NCBI GenBank assembly: GCA_011390755.1
Contig: JAABRU010000019.1
Location: 1 to 55,848, forward strand
Reading direction: 5' to 3'
Length of the DNA: 55,848 nucleotides
Origin: Desulfobacteraceae bacterium
GTDB taxonomy: Bacteria > Desulfobacterota > Desulfobacteria > Desulfobacterales > Desulfococcaceae
Position numbers and translations under genes: made by a program. The stretch's first letter is position 1, and every line of letters begins with the position of its first letter. The notes beneath the pieces were generated by a model. That model ran no database searches and had not been told where the DNA came from. It was given only the letters and a program-made list of their open reading frames with translations. This document shows, in pieces, positions 42,397 to 51,412 of the stretch.

Positions 42397-42436
42397 TTCC
42401 CCCCCCCGGCGGAAGAGGGCCAATGCTGCTGACTTA

Positions 42437-42516
42437 GACCCTATCCGAAAACCTGTCTTTCGGTATTCTGCCCCCTGTTCTGACCGGTTCCCAAAATCGG
42501 TTTCAGAGGTTTTCAG
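42437..42516. mobile_element. MITE-like element, family M3 copy 3, truncated
   Basis: Left flank TTA (42434-42436), left end GACCCTATCCGAAAACCT. The right end stops at AGGTTTTCAG, where an M2-type element begins, so the right duplication is lost. Confidence 0.65.
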
Positions 42517-42600
42517 GGTAGTGGGTCAAATCCGTTGAAAATCCCCCTCCCCTCCCTCAGGGGAGGGGAGACCGTCATCAACGGATTTGAACCCGCTACC
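42517..42600. mobile_element. MITE-like element, family M2 copy 3
   Basis: Ends GGTAGTGGGTCAAATCCG and CGGATTTGAACCCGCTACC around a CCCCTCCC/GGGAGGGG core. No 8-bp duplication is readable (GTTTTCAG versus AGATATTC), so a rearrangement followed insertion. With the M3 fragment it fills much of the 42397-42707 gap. Confidence 0.7.
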
Positions 42601-42707
42601 AGATATTCGAAGACGGCAAAGAAGACATGCTGCTCATTTGTCAAAAAAATTTTATTTCTGAAAAACCGGAACTCTGTAACCCGGTTTGGATTCAGAATGC
42701 CAAACTT

Positions 42708-43643
42708 TCAGTTTGGCACTCCTATCCGTTTCATTCTCTCCCGAAAAATTTCCATAAATCCCTCCTGCATATCCGCAGGCAGGCATCCGAGACCGATCAT
42801 TTTTTCAAATTCCCCCTGAAGACTGTACAGGCGATCAAAAACATTTTCATACTCCTCCGACTTCAAAGTCAGATGATCGGCAAGGGTCATGAAATCATTT
42901 CTGCGAACTTTATTTCTCTTTCCCTGTATACTCAGACAGCATTCTTCTTTTTCCCCCGGCAGGACCAGTCGGGAATTGACAATATCGTAGGCCGGGGAAA
43001 GATGGTATCCCTTTTCTTCGGTCCGGATCAGGGAAAAATTTTTCAGGTGGGCATCCCCGTTTCCCAATACAAAAAACAGCAGGGCTCTTTCAAACAGTTT
43101 CAGCAGATCCCTTTCGGGAGTATCGGAATATTTCCGGATAAAATTAGCAATCTGTTCATATGAGCCGTCGTATTTATCTTTTTTTTCCAATAACTGCTGA
43201 AAATCTTCCTGCTGTAACTTTTTTCCATCCTCTGTTCTGTCAAAGCGCTGCACAATATAGGCCCGTCTTTTGTCCGTAAGAGGCAGAAGACCGCGGGGAG
43301 GCACTTCAATTCCGACAAATGCGGCCAGATTCATGCACAGGTTTTCATTTTCCGGGAGAAAAGGGAAGAGTTCCGTCTGTGGTTTCAGGATATACATTCC
43401 TCCCTTTTCCACAATCCGCAGTTCATTTTTCTCCCGGTCATGGAGCAGGGAGATTTTGACCTGAACGCCGGAAACAGATATTTTCCCCACCATTTTCTGC
43501 GCCTCAAAGGATATTTGTGAAGTACTGAAAGAAATATCCGGAGGAACTTCAGTCCCGAACAGCTTCCTGGCACATTCGGGGTGGTAGTTCTTATTCAGCG
43601 GAGATTGTGAGCCGCTATGACAGGACAGACATTCGGAATTCAT
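42708..43643 (-). CDS. HipT-like serine/threonine kinase toxin
   Basis: 311 aa. An N-terminal Cys/His cluster (CLSCH...HPEC, about 5-24) is followed by a HipA-type kinase: the G-loop-like SGVQVKISLL, MYILKPQTELFPFLPENE, the IVQRFDR strand, the catalytic loop GNGDAHLKNFSL and the metal motif SPAYDIVNSRL. It is the kinase half of a split HipA; the N-terminal subdomain is a separate gene (43645). HipT kinases phosphorylate tRNA synthetases in the HipBST system of E. coli; the target here is unknown. The start at 43643 follows GGGGAG and is 1 bp after the preceding stop. The last residues GVPN and stop come from a dispersed repeat. Confidence 0.85.
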   Translation of the reverse strand: MNSECLSCHSGSQSPLNKNYHPECARKLFGTEVPPDISFSTSQISFEAQKMVGKISVSGVQVKISLLHDREKNELRIVEKGGMYILKPQTELFPFLPENENLCMNLAAFVGIEVPPRGLLPLTDKRRAYIVQRFDRTEDGKKLQQEDFQQLLEKKDKYDGSYEQIANFIRKYSDTPERDLLKLFERALLFFVLGNGDAHLKNFSLIRTEEKGYHLSPAYDIVNSRLVLPGEKEECCLSIQGKRNKVRRNDFMTLADHLTLKSEEYENVFDRLYSLQGEFEKMIGLGCLPADMQEGFMEIFRERMKRIGVPN

Positions 43644-43644
43644 G

Positions 43645-43992
43645 TCAGCTGCACTCCCCGAACTCATTCACCGGATACACACTGACGGCTCCGATACAGT
43701 CTTTACAGGTAGCCAGAAGGATATCAAAACCCTTGTCCGGATCAATTTTCAGGGTTCTGGATACAATATCCAGATACCAGCCTTCGGGAAGAAGTCCGGT
43801 GAAAAAAGGGAAGAGCTCTTTGCTTTCATAGGCTTTGTCTGAAAGGGGAAGCGTGAGGCTGACGGGCAGGGCATCGGGCTGTTGAAGATAATCCGGATCA
43901 TAGCGGAAACGGTAACCGCCCGGATGGCGTTCCAGCAGTCCGGCTTTACTGTCATGTAAAAAAATATAAGCTCTGTCCGGCCTTTTGCGCAT
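43645..43992 (-). CDS. HipS-like protein (separate HipA N-terminal subdomain)
   Basis: 115 aa matching the couple_hipA N-terminal domain: YIFLHDSKAGLLER, VSLTLPLSDKAYESK, LFPFFTGLLPEGWYLDI and CKDCIGAVSVYPV. In HipBST systems this small protein acts as the antitoxin of the HipT kinase. It precedes the kinase gene by 1 bp, so the two are coupled. Its ribosome site is weak; translation may depend on the small upstream gene (44013). Confidence 0.85.
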   Translation of the reverse strand: MRKRPDRAYIFLHDSKAGLLERHPGGYRFRYDPDYLQQPDALPVSLTLPLSDKAYESKELFPFFTGLLPEGWYLDIVSRTLKIDPDKGFDILLATCKDCIGAVSVYPVNEFGECS

Positions 43993-44012
43993 TGTCCAAG
44001 ACTTTCAGTCTT

Positions 44013-44222
44013 TCAATCCAGCGGACGCATACAGTCCTGGGGCAGCCGGTGGGTTCCCTTCCCTTCCAGACTGACTTCCACCAGATCTTCGGGATCATTG
44101 ATGGATGTATCCGGATCGGTGATAATACCGTGCAGGCCGATGTATTCGTTCATATAATCCGCCCAGCTTTCATCCTCTGACTTTCTGAATATTTCCACTT
44201 TCTGTCCTCTGCGGAATGACAT
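44013..44222 (-). CDS. Small SH3-like protein upstream of HipS/HipT
   Basis: 69 aa, start 44222 with a strong GGAGG site. The sequence (RRGQKVEIFRK, HGIITDPDTSINDPEDLVEVSL, RLPQDCMRPL) looks like a small beta-barrel of SH3 type with an acidic middle. There is no helix-turn-helix, although the HipB antitoxin gene normally occupies this place. It is 20 bp ahead of hipS on the same strand. Not assigned to a family; it could be a replacement partner or an unrelated leader gene. Confidence 0.6.
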   Translation of the reverse strand: MSFRRGQKVEIFRKSEDESWADYMNEYIGLHGIITDPDTSINDPEDLVEVSLEGKGTHRLPQDCMRPLD

Positions 44223-44296
44223 GGTTTTTCCTCCGGGTAAATGTTGAATGTTGAATGATAAATTATGAATGATAAATCGTTACCGGGCTCTGCCCC

Positions 44297-44427
44297 AATG
44301 CCGTTAAGTTAAGCGCGGAGGAGTGCCAAACTTACAGTCCGGCAGGCTGAAATAATCAGAAAAAGGCTGCCAAAATTCCGTTTCACTTCATTTTGGCACT
44401 CCGGAAATTCCTTAACTTAATGCCATT
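44297..44427. repeat. Inverted-repeat element, family M8 (long form)
   Basis: AATGCCGTTAAGTTAAG (44297-44313) and CTTAACTTAATGCCATT (44411-44427) bound 131 bp containing a GGAGTGCC/GGCACTCC pair. It is an uninterrupted version of 6885-7150. Confidence 0.7.
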
Positions 44428-44482
44428 GGGGATGCCCTGTAACGAGTGGAGACAGAGCCCCGTAACGGGTATAATGGGGAAA

Positions 44483-46636
44483 TCAGGGCCGCACGGTTTC
44501 CGCGCTGCTTCCGGCAGTCTTTTTCCGCAGACAGGTATCACAGATCATGCGCTGATCTATCCGCAGCCCCACGGGATCAATGCGTTTACGGATATATTCC
44601 ACATATCTTCTGGGGCCCATTATCGCACCGCAGCTTTCACAATGCAAGAGTTTTTGCCGGTTGAGTACGGTTCCGCACAGGGATAAAATTCTTTCCCCGT
44701 CCCGGTCTTCCATTTTCATGGCACCGTTGGGGCAGTTGTGGGCGCAGGCCCCGCAGGTGATGCAGCGGTCTTCTGTGCGGCGGAAATCGGTTTCCACCGG
44801 ATGATCGAAATCCAGATACCCCAGCTGCAGCGCGTCAATCTTCATTTTATCCCGGCAGACTTCCACACATTCCCCGCAGCGGCGGCAGATGTCGCAGCGC
44901 AGGCAGCGCCTGGCTTCTTCCCGGATTTCGTTTTCCGTATATCCCAGTTCGGCCTGCTGAAAGGTGGTCCGGCGGCGGTCAATATTGAGAAAACCCATTT
45001 CCGGTCTTCTCAGGATCATTTTGGTGGTGGCCGGTACTTCCAGAGACTCAATCCGGCTCCGTCTTACAGGAACCGGAGGCATTTTGGGCTGGGGAATGCC
45101 GGAAAGCCAGCGGTGAATGGCTTCGGCAGCCCGTTTTCCGCCGCCGATGGCTTCAATGACCGTGGCCGGGCCTGTCACCGCATCCCCGGCTGCAAAAATG
45201 CCCGGTTCCGAACTTTCCATGCTGACCATGTTCACATCAATGGTGTTCCGTCTGGTCCATTTCAGATCGCTCAGGTCTGCCATGCAGGAGGTATCCACCT
45301 GCTGACCGATGGCGGCAATAACCACATCCACATCCATGATATAATCACTGCCTTCCACCGGAACCGGGGACATACGGTCGCTGCCTTCCCGCTTCACCAG
45401 CTCGGCGCGCAGGCAGCGAAGCCCTCTGATTTTTCCCTCTGTGCCCAGCACCTCTGTGGGAACGGTCAGGAATGAGAAATGCACCCCTTCCTCTTCGGCA
45501 TGTTCCACTTCCTCTTCATCCGCGGGCATTTCGTTCCGGGTTCTCCGGTAGGCCAGGGTCACTTCTTCGCAGCCCAGGCGAAGGCAGGAACGGGCCGCAT
45601 CTATGGCCACATTGCCGCCGCCGATAACCACCACCTTTTTTCCGGGTCTGTGATGATCTCCCAGGGCCACCCGTTTCAAAAGATCAATGGCATCGGTAAC
45701 AGGGAATTCCTTTTCTCCGGGCAGATTGAGCTGATAGGCCTTATGCGCGCCGATGGCAAAGAAAAAGGCCGCAAACCCCTCGGATTTGAGATCCGCCATG
45801 GATACATCGCTTCCGAATCGGGTATTGAAGTGAAAATCCACCCCCAGCTCCTCCAGCATGGTCACTTCCCGGTCTATGACTTCCCGCGGCAGCCGGTAAC
45901 GGGGAATCCCCACCAGGGTCATGCCGCCGGCCGTGGGCAGAGATTCAATCACCCTGACACCGTAGCCTTTGAGCGCCAGGTAATATGCACAGCTCAGACC
46001 GCCGGGCCCGGCCCCGACAACACAGATATTTTTTCCTTTGTCGGCCTCTTTGGGCGGATTGACATATTTCCCTTCGGACATGGCCCGTTCCGCGGCAAAT
46101 GCCTTGAGGAATTTAATGGATACGGGGGTGTCAATCCTTGCTCTTACACACATGAATTCACAGGGACGGGTGCAGACCAGTCCGCAGATCCAGGGAAAGG
46201 GATTGTCCCTGCGGATCACTTCAATGGCTTCCGCATCCCTTCCCATACCGATAAGGGTAATATAAGTGGGGACATCAATACCGGCCGGACAGGTCATCTG
46301 GCAGGGGGCCGGAGCCAGTTTGATGCAGTCTCCGCTTGCGCAGTTGTGGGTTTCGGCATGACTGACAAAAACCTCCCGGTATTCGTCAATATTTGTCCGT
46401 ACCTTTTCCGCAGCTTTTTTTGCATCCTGATCCGAAGCACTGGCACAGAGTTCGGCAGCGCGGGATTCCAGTGCAGGCACATGTTCTTCTCCGCCCCGTC
46501 CCCAGGCCAGGTCTTTCATCAGTTCCATTACTTCCGAGGCAATGCGCCGGGTCTTGGGGATTTTGAAACGACCGGTGCTAATGGCCTCCTCCAGGAAGAC
46601 GATGGTGGTGTTGACCGGACAGCTTTGTTTTGCCAT
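44483..46636 (-). CDS. GltD-like NAD(P)H flavoprotein with multiple Fe-S motifs
   Basis: About 717 aa. An N-terminal helical Fe-S region (CQMTCPAGIDVPTYI, CTRPCEFMC) is followed by FAD motif VVGAGPGGLSCAYYLA and NAD(P) motif VVIGGGNVAIDAAR, plus AYRRTRNEMPA as in glutamate-synthase small subunits. After about 540 come CLRCDICRRCGECVEVC and CITCGACAHNCP cluster motifs, and a final CESCGAIMGP...CDTC pair that could bind zinc or a cluster. The first of two ATGs (46639) is only 2 bp from GGGAGG, so I use 46636. It is last of three minus-strand genes with the ferredoxin and molybdoenzyme, suggesting NAD(P)H supply or uptake for that enzyme. Confidence 0.87.
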   Translation of the reverse strand: MAKQSCPVNTTIVFLEEAISTGRFKIPKTRRIASEVMELMKDLAWGRGGEEHVPALESRAAELCASASDQDAKKAAEKVRTNIDEYREVFVSHAETHNCASGDCIKLAPAPCQMTCPAGIDVPTYITLIGMGRDAEAIEVIRRDNPFPWICGLVCTRPCEFMCVRARIDTPVSIKFLKAFAAERAMSEGKYVNPPKEADKGKNICVVGAGPGGLSCAYYLALKGYGVRVIESLPTAGGMTLVGIPRYRLPREVIDREVTMLEELGVDFHFNTRFGSDVSMADLKSEGFAAFFFAIGAHKAYQLNLPGEKEFPVTDAIDLLKRVALGDHHRPGKKVVVIGGGNVAIDAARSCLRLGCEEVTLAYRRTRNEMPADEEEVEHAEEEGVHFSFLTVPTEVLGTEGKIRGLRCLRAELVKREGSDRMSPVPVEGSDYIMDVDVVIAAIGQQVDTSCMADLSDLKWTRRNTIDVNMVSMESSEPGIFAAGDAVTGPATVIEAIGGGKRAAEAIHRWLSGIPQPKMPPVPVRRSRIESLEVPATTKMILRRPEMGFLNIDRRRTTFQQAELGYTENEIREEARRCLRCDICRRCGECVEVCRDKMKIDALQLGYLDFDHPVETDFRRTEDRCITCGACAHNCPNGAMKMEDRDGERILSLCGTVLNRQKLLHCESCGAIMGPRRYVEYIRKRIDPVGLRIDQRMICDTCLRKKTAGSSAETVRP

Positions 46637-46648
46637 CATAACCTCCCT

Positions 46649-47155
46649 TTATTCAAATTCGGATTCGGATACAATACGCGCATGGCGTTCCCGGCGGGTC
46701 TGCGGCAGTTCGACTGCTTTTCCGAACTGCAGACAGCCGGTAATGCAGACCGTGACACAGGCCGGTTCCAGCCCCTGATCTATCCTGTCCATGCAGTAAT
46801 CGCATTTGACCACATGATCCTCTTCCGGATCCCATTGGGGCGCGCCCCAGGGACATGCCTGGATGCAGGCTTTGCACCCTACGCATTCATCATGATCCAC
46901 AAAAACAATACCGTCATCCCGTTTCTGCATGGCTCCGGTGGGACAGGCGGCAACACACCAGGGTTTATCGCAATGGAAACAGGGCATAAAAATATAGGAG
47001 GCCCGCGGACGGTCATCCACCAGTTTGGGACCGACTTCCACAACCTGGCAGAGCCGGGGACCGGCCGGAAGTGATTTATTTACTTTGCACTGCACTTCGC
47101 AGGCATGGCAGCGGATGCATTTTTTACTGTCCTGCAAGATATAATACTGGCTCAT
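46649..47155 (-). CDS. Four-cluster ferredoxin subunit (DmsB/HybA/PsrB type)
   Basis: 168 aa with the cysteine pattern of four [4Fe-4S] clusters: CIRCHACEVQCK, CFHCDKPWCVAACP, CVGCKACIQACPWGAP, CDYCMDRI...CVTVC. It should relay electrons between the molybdoenzyme (1 bp upstream gap, 47157) and the GltD-like flavoprotein. No signal peptide, consistent with a cytoplasmic complex. Confidence 0.92.
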   Translation of the reverse strand: MSQYYILQDSKKCIRCHACEVQCKVNKSLPAGPRLCQVVEVGPKLVDDRPRASYIFMPCFHCDKPWCVAACPTGAMQKRDDGIVFVDHDECVGCKACIQACPWGAPQWDPEEDHVVKCDYCMDRIDQGLEPACVTVCITGCLQFGKAVELPQTRRERHARIVSESEFE

Positions 47156-47156
47156 C

Positions 47157-49277
47157 TTAATTCCTCCCTTCCTGAGAAGCAGCGCTTTCAGATGCTTTTT
47201 TTACGGTTACAAAATGTTCCTGCAGGGCAACGGCTCCCCCGGCTTTGTCCCATAAATCATTGCCGCGGGGCATGAAACGGTTGTCGGCCAGTCCCCGGCC
47301 TTTGGCCCGGCTTTCCACGGGCAGGCGGTGCCCGAATCCGTGAACGGTGAATACGGCATCCGGATGAATCTGATCCGTGGCAAAGGCTTTTATCTTTTCC
47401 GTATAACCGTCCGCATTGCTCACTTCCAGCAGGTCTCCGTCTGCGATATCCAGTTTTTCCGCAACTGCATTGTTGATCCAGAGCACATTTTCCGGCATCT
47501 GTTCAAAAAGCATGGGATTGTTGACCGTATGCCCCTGCGTATGAACACCGCAGCGGCCGAAGGTCAGGCGGAATGTCCCTTTGGGCGGACGGACAGGGGA
47601 TTCATAGGGCAGAAGAGAGGAGATTTCCGCTTTTTTCAGTCTTTCACTGATGATTTCAATTTTTCCCGAAGGTGTTTTGAAGGTAAGGTTATCCCGATCC
47701 CGGTACATGGGTTTTTCGCCCAGCAGCACCACGCCTTTTTCATCAAAATCCGAAATACGGACACCGCTTCCCTCCAGTTGATAATTCCATACATCTTCCG
47801 CAGATTCAAAAACCAGTTCTTTGAGTCCCAGACGTTTGGACAGGCCGGAAAAAATTTCCCATTCGGCTTTGGTGTCATAGCGGGGTTCCACCGCGCGTTT
47901 CCGTACAAAAAGATAGGGCAGCAGATCGTTTTTGCATGCGACAATACTTTCCCGCTCCAGATAGGGAGACAGGGGGAGCACCACATCAGAATACCAGGCC
48001 GTGTCGGACCAGGAGAAGGTGACGGATACCATGAAATCCAGATTGGAAAAAACCTTTACAAGATGATCGGGATCGGCAAAGGCCATGAGCGGATCATGAC
48101 GGTATGCAATATAGGATTTGATGGGATAGGGTTCCTGGGTTTCAAGGGCTTTGTATGCCAGATGGGTGACCCCCGGCCCGGCTTCAAAATGGGGATATTT
48201 CCAGCCCGCACCGTCAGCTCTTTTTTCCGAAGGTTTATCATAGATGTCCATAAATTTCTGCAGGCCCTTCCGGTTATAATCCCCCGGCTTGTTGGTTATG
48301 GGCAGACCGCCTTTGGTGCCGACGGATCCCAGCAGACAGTTAATAATATAGATGGTACGGGAAACATAAAAGGAGTTTTTGTAACGGGCCGTCATCCATC
48401 CGGGATGCCAGAGCACCGCGGGTGCGGCCTCTGCCAGTTCTTTGACAAAACTGCGGATGCGCAGTGCGGAAACACCGGTTTCCTGTTCGGCCCATTCGGG
48501 TGTGCAGAGGCGGACAAAATCCTCCAGTTTGTCAAAATCCGCAAAATAGCGGTTCACATAATCCGCATCATAGAGTTTTTTGTCTATGAGTTCATGGATA
48601 ACAGCCAGATTAAAGGCATAATCGGTTCCGGGGCGCACCTGGAAGAAATTATGGGACTTGGCCGCTGTAACCGAGCTGCGGATATCAATGACCGACAGAC
48701 GGCAGCCCTTTTCCATTGCGGCTGTCAGTTCATTCACTTCCCGCACGTTGATGGCCTCAAAGATGTTGCGGCACTGGGTAACCACATGCCGGGCATTTTT
48801 CAGATCATAGACCACATCTTTTCTTCCGCCGCCATAGACAGACAGGGCAGAATGCTGGACATTGCGTGCGCAGGCACCGTCATGGTTGCAGTAATTGGGG
48901 GTTCCGATCCCGCGCAGAAAAGCCCGGTGAATGTCCCGGAAAGGGCCGCCCCGGTCTGTCAGCAGCAGATTGCGGGGGCCGTATTTGTCGAAAGTTTCGG
49001 AAAGTTTTTCCGCAACATGGTCAAATGCATCATCCCAGGATACCTTCTGCCATTTTCCTTCCCCCCGGTTTCCTTTGCGGATCAGCGGGGTCTGGGGGCG
49101 TTCACTGTCTTCAATCAAAGCAATTCCCGCGGCCCCCCGTGCGCAGACCCCTCTGCCCATGCCGGGTGCATGCGGATTGCCGCGCAGAAATACAACTCTG
49201 CCGTCTTCCACTTCCGCAATGATGGGACAGCGGACCGTACACATGCCGCATACACTGTAAACTGTCTGTCTCGCCAT
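47157..49277 (-). CDS. Cytoplasmic molybdopterin oxidoreductase, DMSO-reductase family
   Basis: 706 aa. The N-terminal [4Fe-4S] motif CGMCTVRCP...C begins at residue 10. There is no Tat leader, so the enzyme is predicted cytoplasmic. Molybdopterin domains follow, with FRDIHRAFLRGIGTPN, NHDGACARNVQ (Cys probable Mo ligand), the middle domain PGTDYAFNLAVIHELI, SDVVLPLSPYLERES, and a C-terminal dinucleotide-binding domain (HTVNNPMLFEQMPENVLWI). The layout resembles PhsA/PsrA thiosulfate/polysulfide reductases and related unassigned enzymes. The substrate cannot be fixed. First of a three-gene set with a ferredoxin and NAD(P)H flavoprotein. Confidence 0.88.
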   Translation of the reverse strand: MARQTVYSVCGMCTVRCPIIAEVEDGRVVFLRGNPHAPGMGRGVCARGAAGIALIEDSERPQTPLIRKGNRGEGKWQKVSWDDAFDHVAEKLSETFDKYGPRNLLLTDRGGPFRDIHRAFLRGIGTPNYCNHDGACARNVQHSALSVYGGGRKDVVYDLKNARHVVTQCRNIFEAINVREVNELTAAMEKGCRLSVIDIRSSVTAAKSHNFFQVRPGTDYAFNLAVIHELIDKKLYDADYVNRYFADFDKLEDFVRLCTPEWAEQETGVSALRIRSFVKELAEAAPAVLWHPGWMTARYKNSFYVSRTIYIINCLLGSVGTKGGLPITNKPGDYNRKGLQKFMDIYDKPSEKRADGAGWKYPHFEAGPGVTHLAYKALETQEPYPIKSYIAYRHDPLMAFADPDHLVKVFSNLDFMVSVTFSWSDTAWYSDVVLPLSPYLERESIVACKNDLLPYLFVRKRAVEPRYDTKAEWEIFSGLSKRLGLKELVFESAEDVWNYQLEGSGVRISDFDEKGVVLLGEKPMYRDRDNLTFKTPSGKIEIISERLKKAEISSLLPYESPVRPPKGTFRLTFGRCGVHTQGHTVNNPMLFEQMPENVLWINNAVAEKLDIADGDLLEVSNADGYTEKIKAFATDQIHPDAVFTVHGFGHRLPVESRAKGRGLADNRFMPRGNDLWDKAGGAVALQEHFVTVKKASESAASQEGRN

Positions 49278-49360
49278 TTAATAACCTCCGTTTATATAAT
49301 AATGTTGAATGCTGAATGCGTAATATTGAAAATTAAACTGTCCTCGTTCCCGCGCTCTGC

Positions 49361-49623
49361 GTCAATGCCATTATGTTAAGGAGCGGTATAAACCCCGCAG
49401 GGGTGTCAGACAATAGCCCGGCAATTTATTGCCGGGACAGAGATCGGCATAAACCGGAAAGTCCCGGAGGGACGGCAGAAAAGTCGGACGGAATTCTTCC
49501 GTCCCTCCGGGACTCTGAAAATTTTCTCCATGATTTCCGGCAGTAAACTGCCGGGCTATTCTCTTTCTGTCCCTCCGGGACAGGGTTTTTAAAATCCGGC
49601 TTACCTTAACGAATGGCATTGAC
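49361..49623. repeat. Composite inverted-repeat block, M8-type ends
   Basis: GTCAATGCCATTATGTTAAG (49361-49380) and CTTAACGAATGGCATTGAC (ending 49623) flank REP-like hairpins AGCCCGGCAATTTATTGCCGGG (trimmed to core pairing) and GTCCCGGAGGGAC. The remaining part of 49278-50138 is AT-rich, with tandem TTATTTTATTGCAG near 49889-49917 and no recognisable gene. Confidence 0.55.
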
Positions 49624-50138
49624 ACTCTGCATGGGAACGGAAAAATATGTCATTGCTGTAACAGCAATAATCATACCAGAAAATTATGCCCGCCTCCCTG
49701 GCAGAGAAAATTACCTGTTCAAAATGAAAAATTTCATTCATTATAATTTCAGATGGATATATTTATCCATCCCCATATCAGAAATTTTCCGGACACCGGA
49801 ATTATTTCTATGTGCATTAAAATCATTGCAGTGACATGATTTTTATGCAATAAAATATCCTCTTGGATTATAATATAAAATTGCAAGCGCAATTATTTTA
49901 TTGCAGTTATTTTATTGCAGAAAGACCGGGAGCGGGAGTCTGCCGGATTTTTTATTCACAGCAGGGGATCCGGATTTTTTTATATTTTTTCTGCTTTGAT
50001 TTCAAAAATTTATCTCTTTATCTTCTGTATTTTCCCAAAACATTCCTCCGGTCTGTATCCTATGGCATACAGTTTGCTTTTGTATGGGGAATGTTTTTTT
50101 CGGAAAGTAAATTATTAATATTTTTATTCGGAGGTTTT

Positions 50139-51326
50139 ATGATGTTCCATAAGAAACAAAAAACTGCAGTACTGATGGTAACGGTATTTCTTTCTGTTTT
50201 TGTCCTTTTTCCCCTGCTGACCGGCATTGCCGGGGCTGCAACTCCTTTGGAGGAAGCCATTGCCAACGCGCCCCAGGGTACGGAAAAAGGGCAGATTGAT
50301 CCCAATGCGGCTCCCGGTTATCTGGGGATTCCGGGCGCTCCTTCCCAGAATCTGGTTGTCGGCTTTTTCTGGGCCGTGTGGGTGGGCTGGATTTTTTCCA
50401 CTGTCGGGGCCTTCGGAGGCGTTATGGCCGGTATCGGGCATATTACGGTCTTCGGGCTGGGGAAATATGCGGGGCAGTTTCGGGAAACCGCTCCCACCAT
50501 CAATAAAATGGTCACAGACTCCGTGCGTGTTTCCAACCAGTTCCTCGTGGGAACCAGCGCGCTGATCTCCTCCATCAACTATTACAAGATGGGACGCCTG
50601 GTGCTGCCCCTGGGCATAGCCCTTGCAGCCGGTTCCATGCTGGGCAGTTCACTGATTCCCGCTCTTACTGCCGGAAAAATTTCATTTAAAGCCTATATCG
50701 GTTATTTCGGTCTTTTTGTGCTGCTGCTGGGCTGCTGGATGGTCTATGAAACCACCCCCAAAGGCCAGGCCGGTAAGAAAAAAGCCAAACAGGCGGCCGA
50801 TGCCTTTGAGGAAACCATGAAACGCCAGAAAAGCGGTGAAAATATTGACACCCGTGATCTGGGCGTAAAAGTGAAGGAACTCAGCATCTCCAAAATGGTT
50901 TTCACCTTTTACGGTGTGGAATTTTCTTTCAACCCCCTGTTCCCGTTTATCGGCGGATTTGTCATTGCGTCCGTGGCCTCTTTTATCGGTGTGGGCGGCG
51001 GCTTTCTTCTGGTTCCCTTTCTGACCAGTGTTTCCGGACTGCCCATGTACCTGTCTGCCGGAACATCGGCCTTTGCCGTTCTTATCGGCATGATTACCAG
51101 CATTACCAGTTTTATTATCAAGGGAGCCATTGTCCACTGGCCTCTGATCGGTGTGGAAATGATCGGTATTGTTGCAGGTTCCGTTATCGGCCCCCGCACA
51201 TCCAAATATCTTTCGGACAAATGGCTCAAACGCCTGTTTATCATTCTGGCCTTTTATGTGGGGATTAATTACACCACCAGCGGTTTCTTCGGAAAGAATG
51301 TGCTGCAGCTCATCGGGCTGGGATAA
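50139..51326 (+). CDS. TauE/SafE-family sulfite/organosulfonate exporter
   Basis: 395 aa. A signal-like N-terminal helix (to about 33, IAGAA) is followed by two blocks of helices with the TauE signatures GAFGGVMAGIGHITVFG and SFIGVGGGFLLVPFL. A long cytoplasmic loop between them (about 210-260) is Lys-rich. Members export sulfite, sulfoacetate or related anions. Two adjacent ATGs follow GGAGG (4 and 7 bp); I give the first. It heads a run that ends in a histidine kinase/sigma-54 activator pair, which may respond to the same anion stress. Confidence 0.88.
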   Translation: MMFHKKQKTAVLMVTVFLSVFVLFPLLTGIAGAATPLEEAIANAPQGTEKGQIDPNAAPGYLGIPGAPSQNLVVGFFWAVWVGWIFSTVGAFGGVMAGIGHITVFGLGKYAGQFRETAPTINKMVTDSVRVSNQFLVGTSALISSINYYKMGRLVLPLGIALAAGSMLGSSLIPALTAGKISFKAYIGYFGLFVLLLGCWMVYETTPKGQAGKKKAKQAADAFEETMKRQKSGENIDTRDLGVKVKELSISKMVFTFYGVEFSFNPLFPFIGGFVIASVASFIGVGGGFLLVPFLTSVSGLPMYLSAGTSAFAVLIGMITSITSFIIKGAIVHWPLIGVEMIGIVAGSVIGPRTSKYLSDKWLKRLFIILAFYVGINYTTSGFFGKNVLQLIGLG

Positions 51327-51348
51327 AAAGGGCAGAATTCATATATAC

Positions 51349-51386
51349 GGAAACAAAGTCCTCTTCCGCAGAGAGACTTTGTTTCC
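51349..51386 (+). terminator. 12-bp-stem hairpin after the TauE gene
   Basis: GGAAACAAAGTC (51349-51360) and GACTTTGTTTCC (51375-51386) pair perfectly. There is no long T-run, so it may be a processing or mRNA-stabilising hairpin rather than a strong terminator. Confidence 0.45.
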
Positions 51387-51412
51387 TGTCTGACATTTCA
51401 GGGAGAATTTAT

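Noticed and set aside
45479..47074. 531-codon plus-strand open frame
   Set aside because: It spans the antisense of two well-defined genes (flavoprotein and ferredoxin).
47328..49379. 683-codon plus-strand open frame opposite the molybdoenzyme
   Set aside because: Antisense shadow without domains, repeats or ribosome site; the molybdoenzyme is unambiguous.
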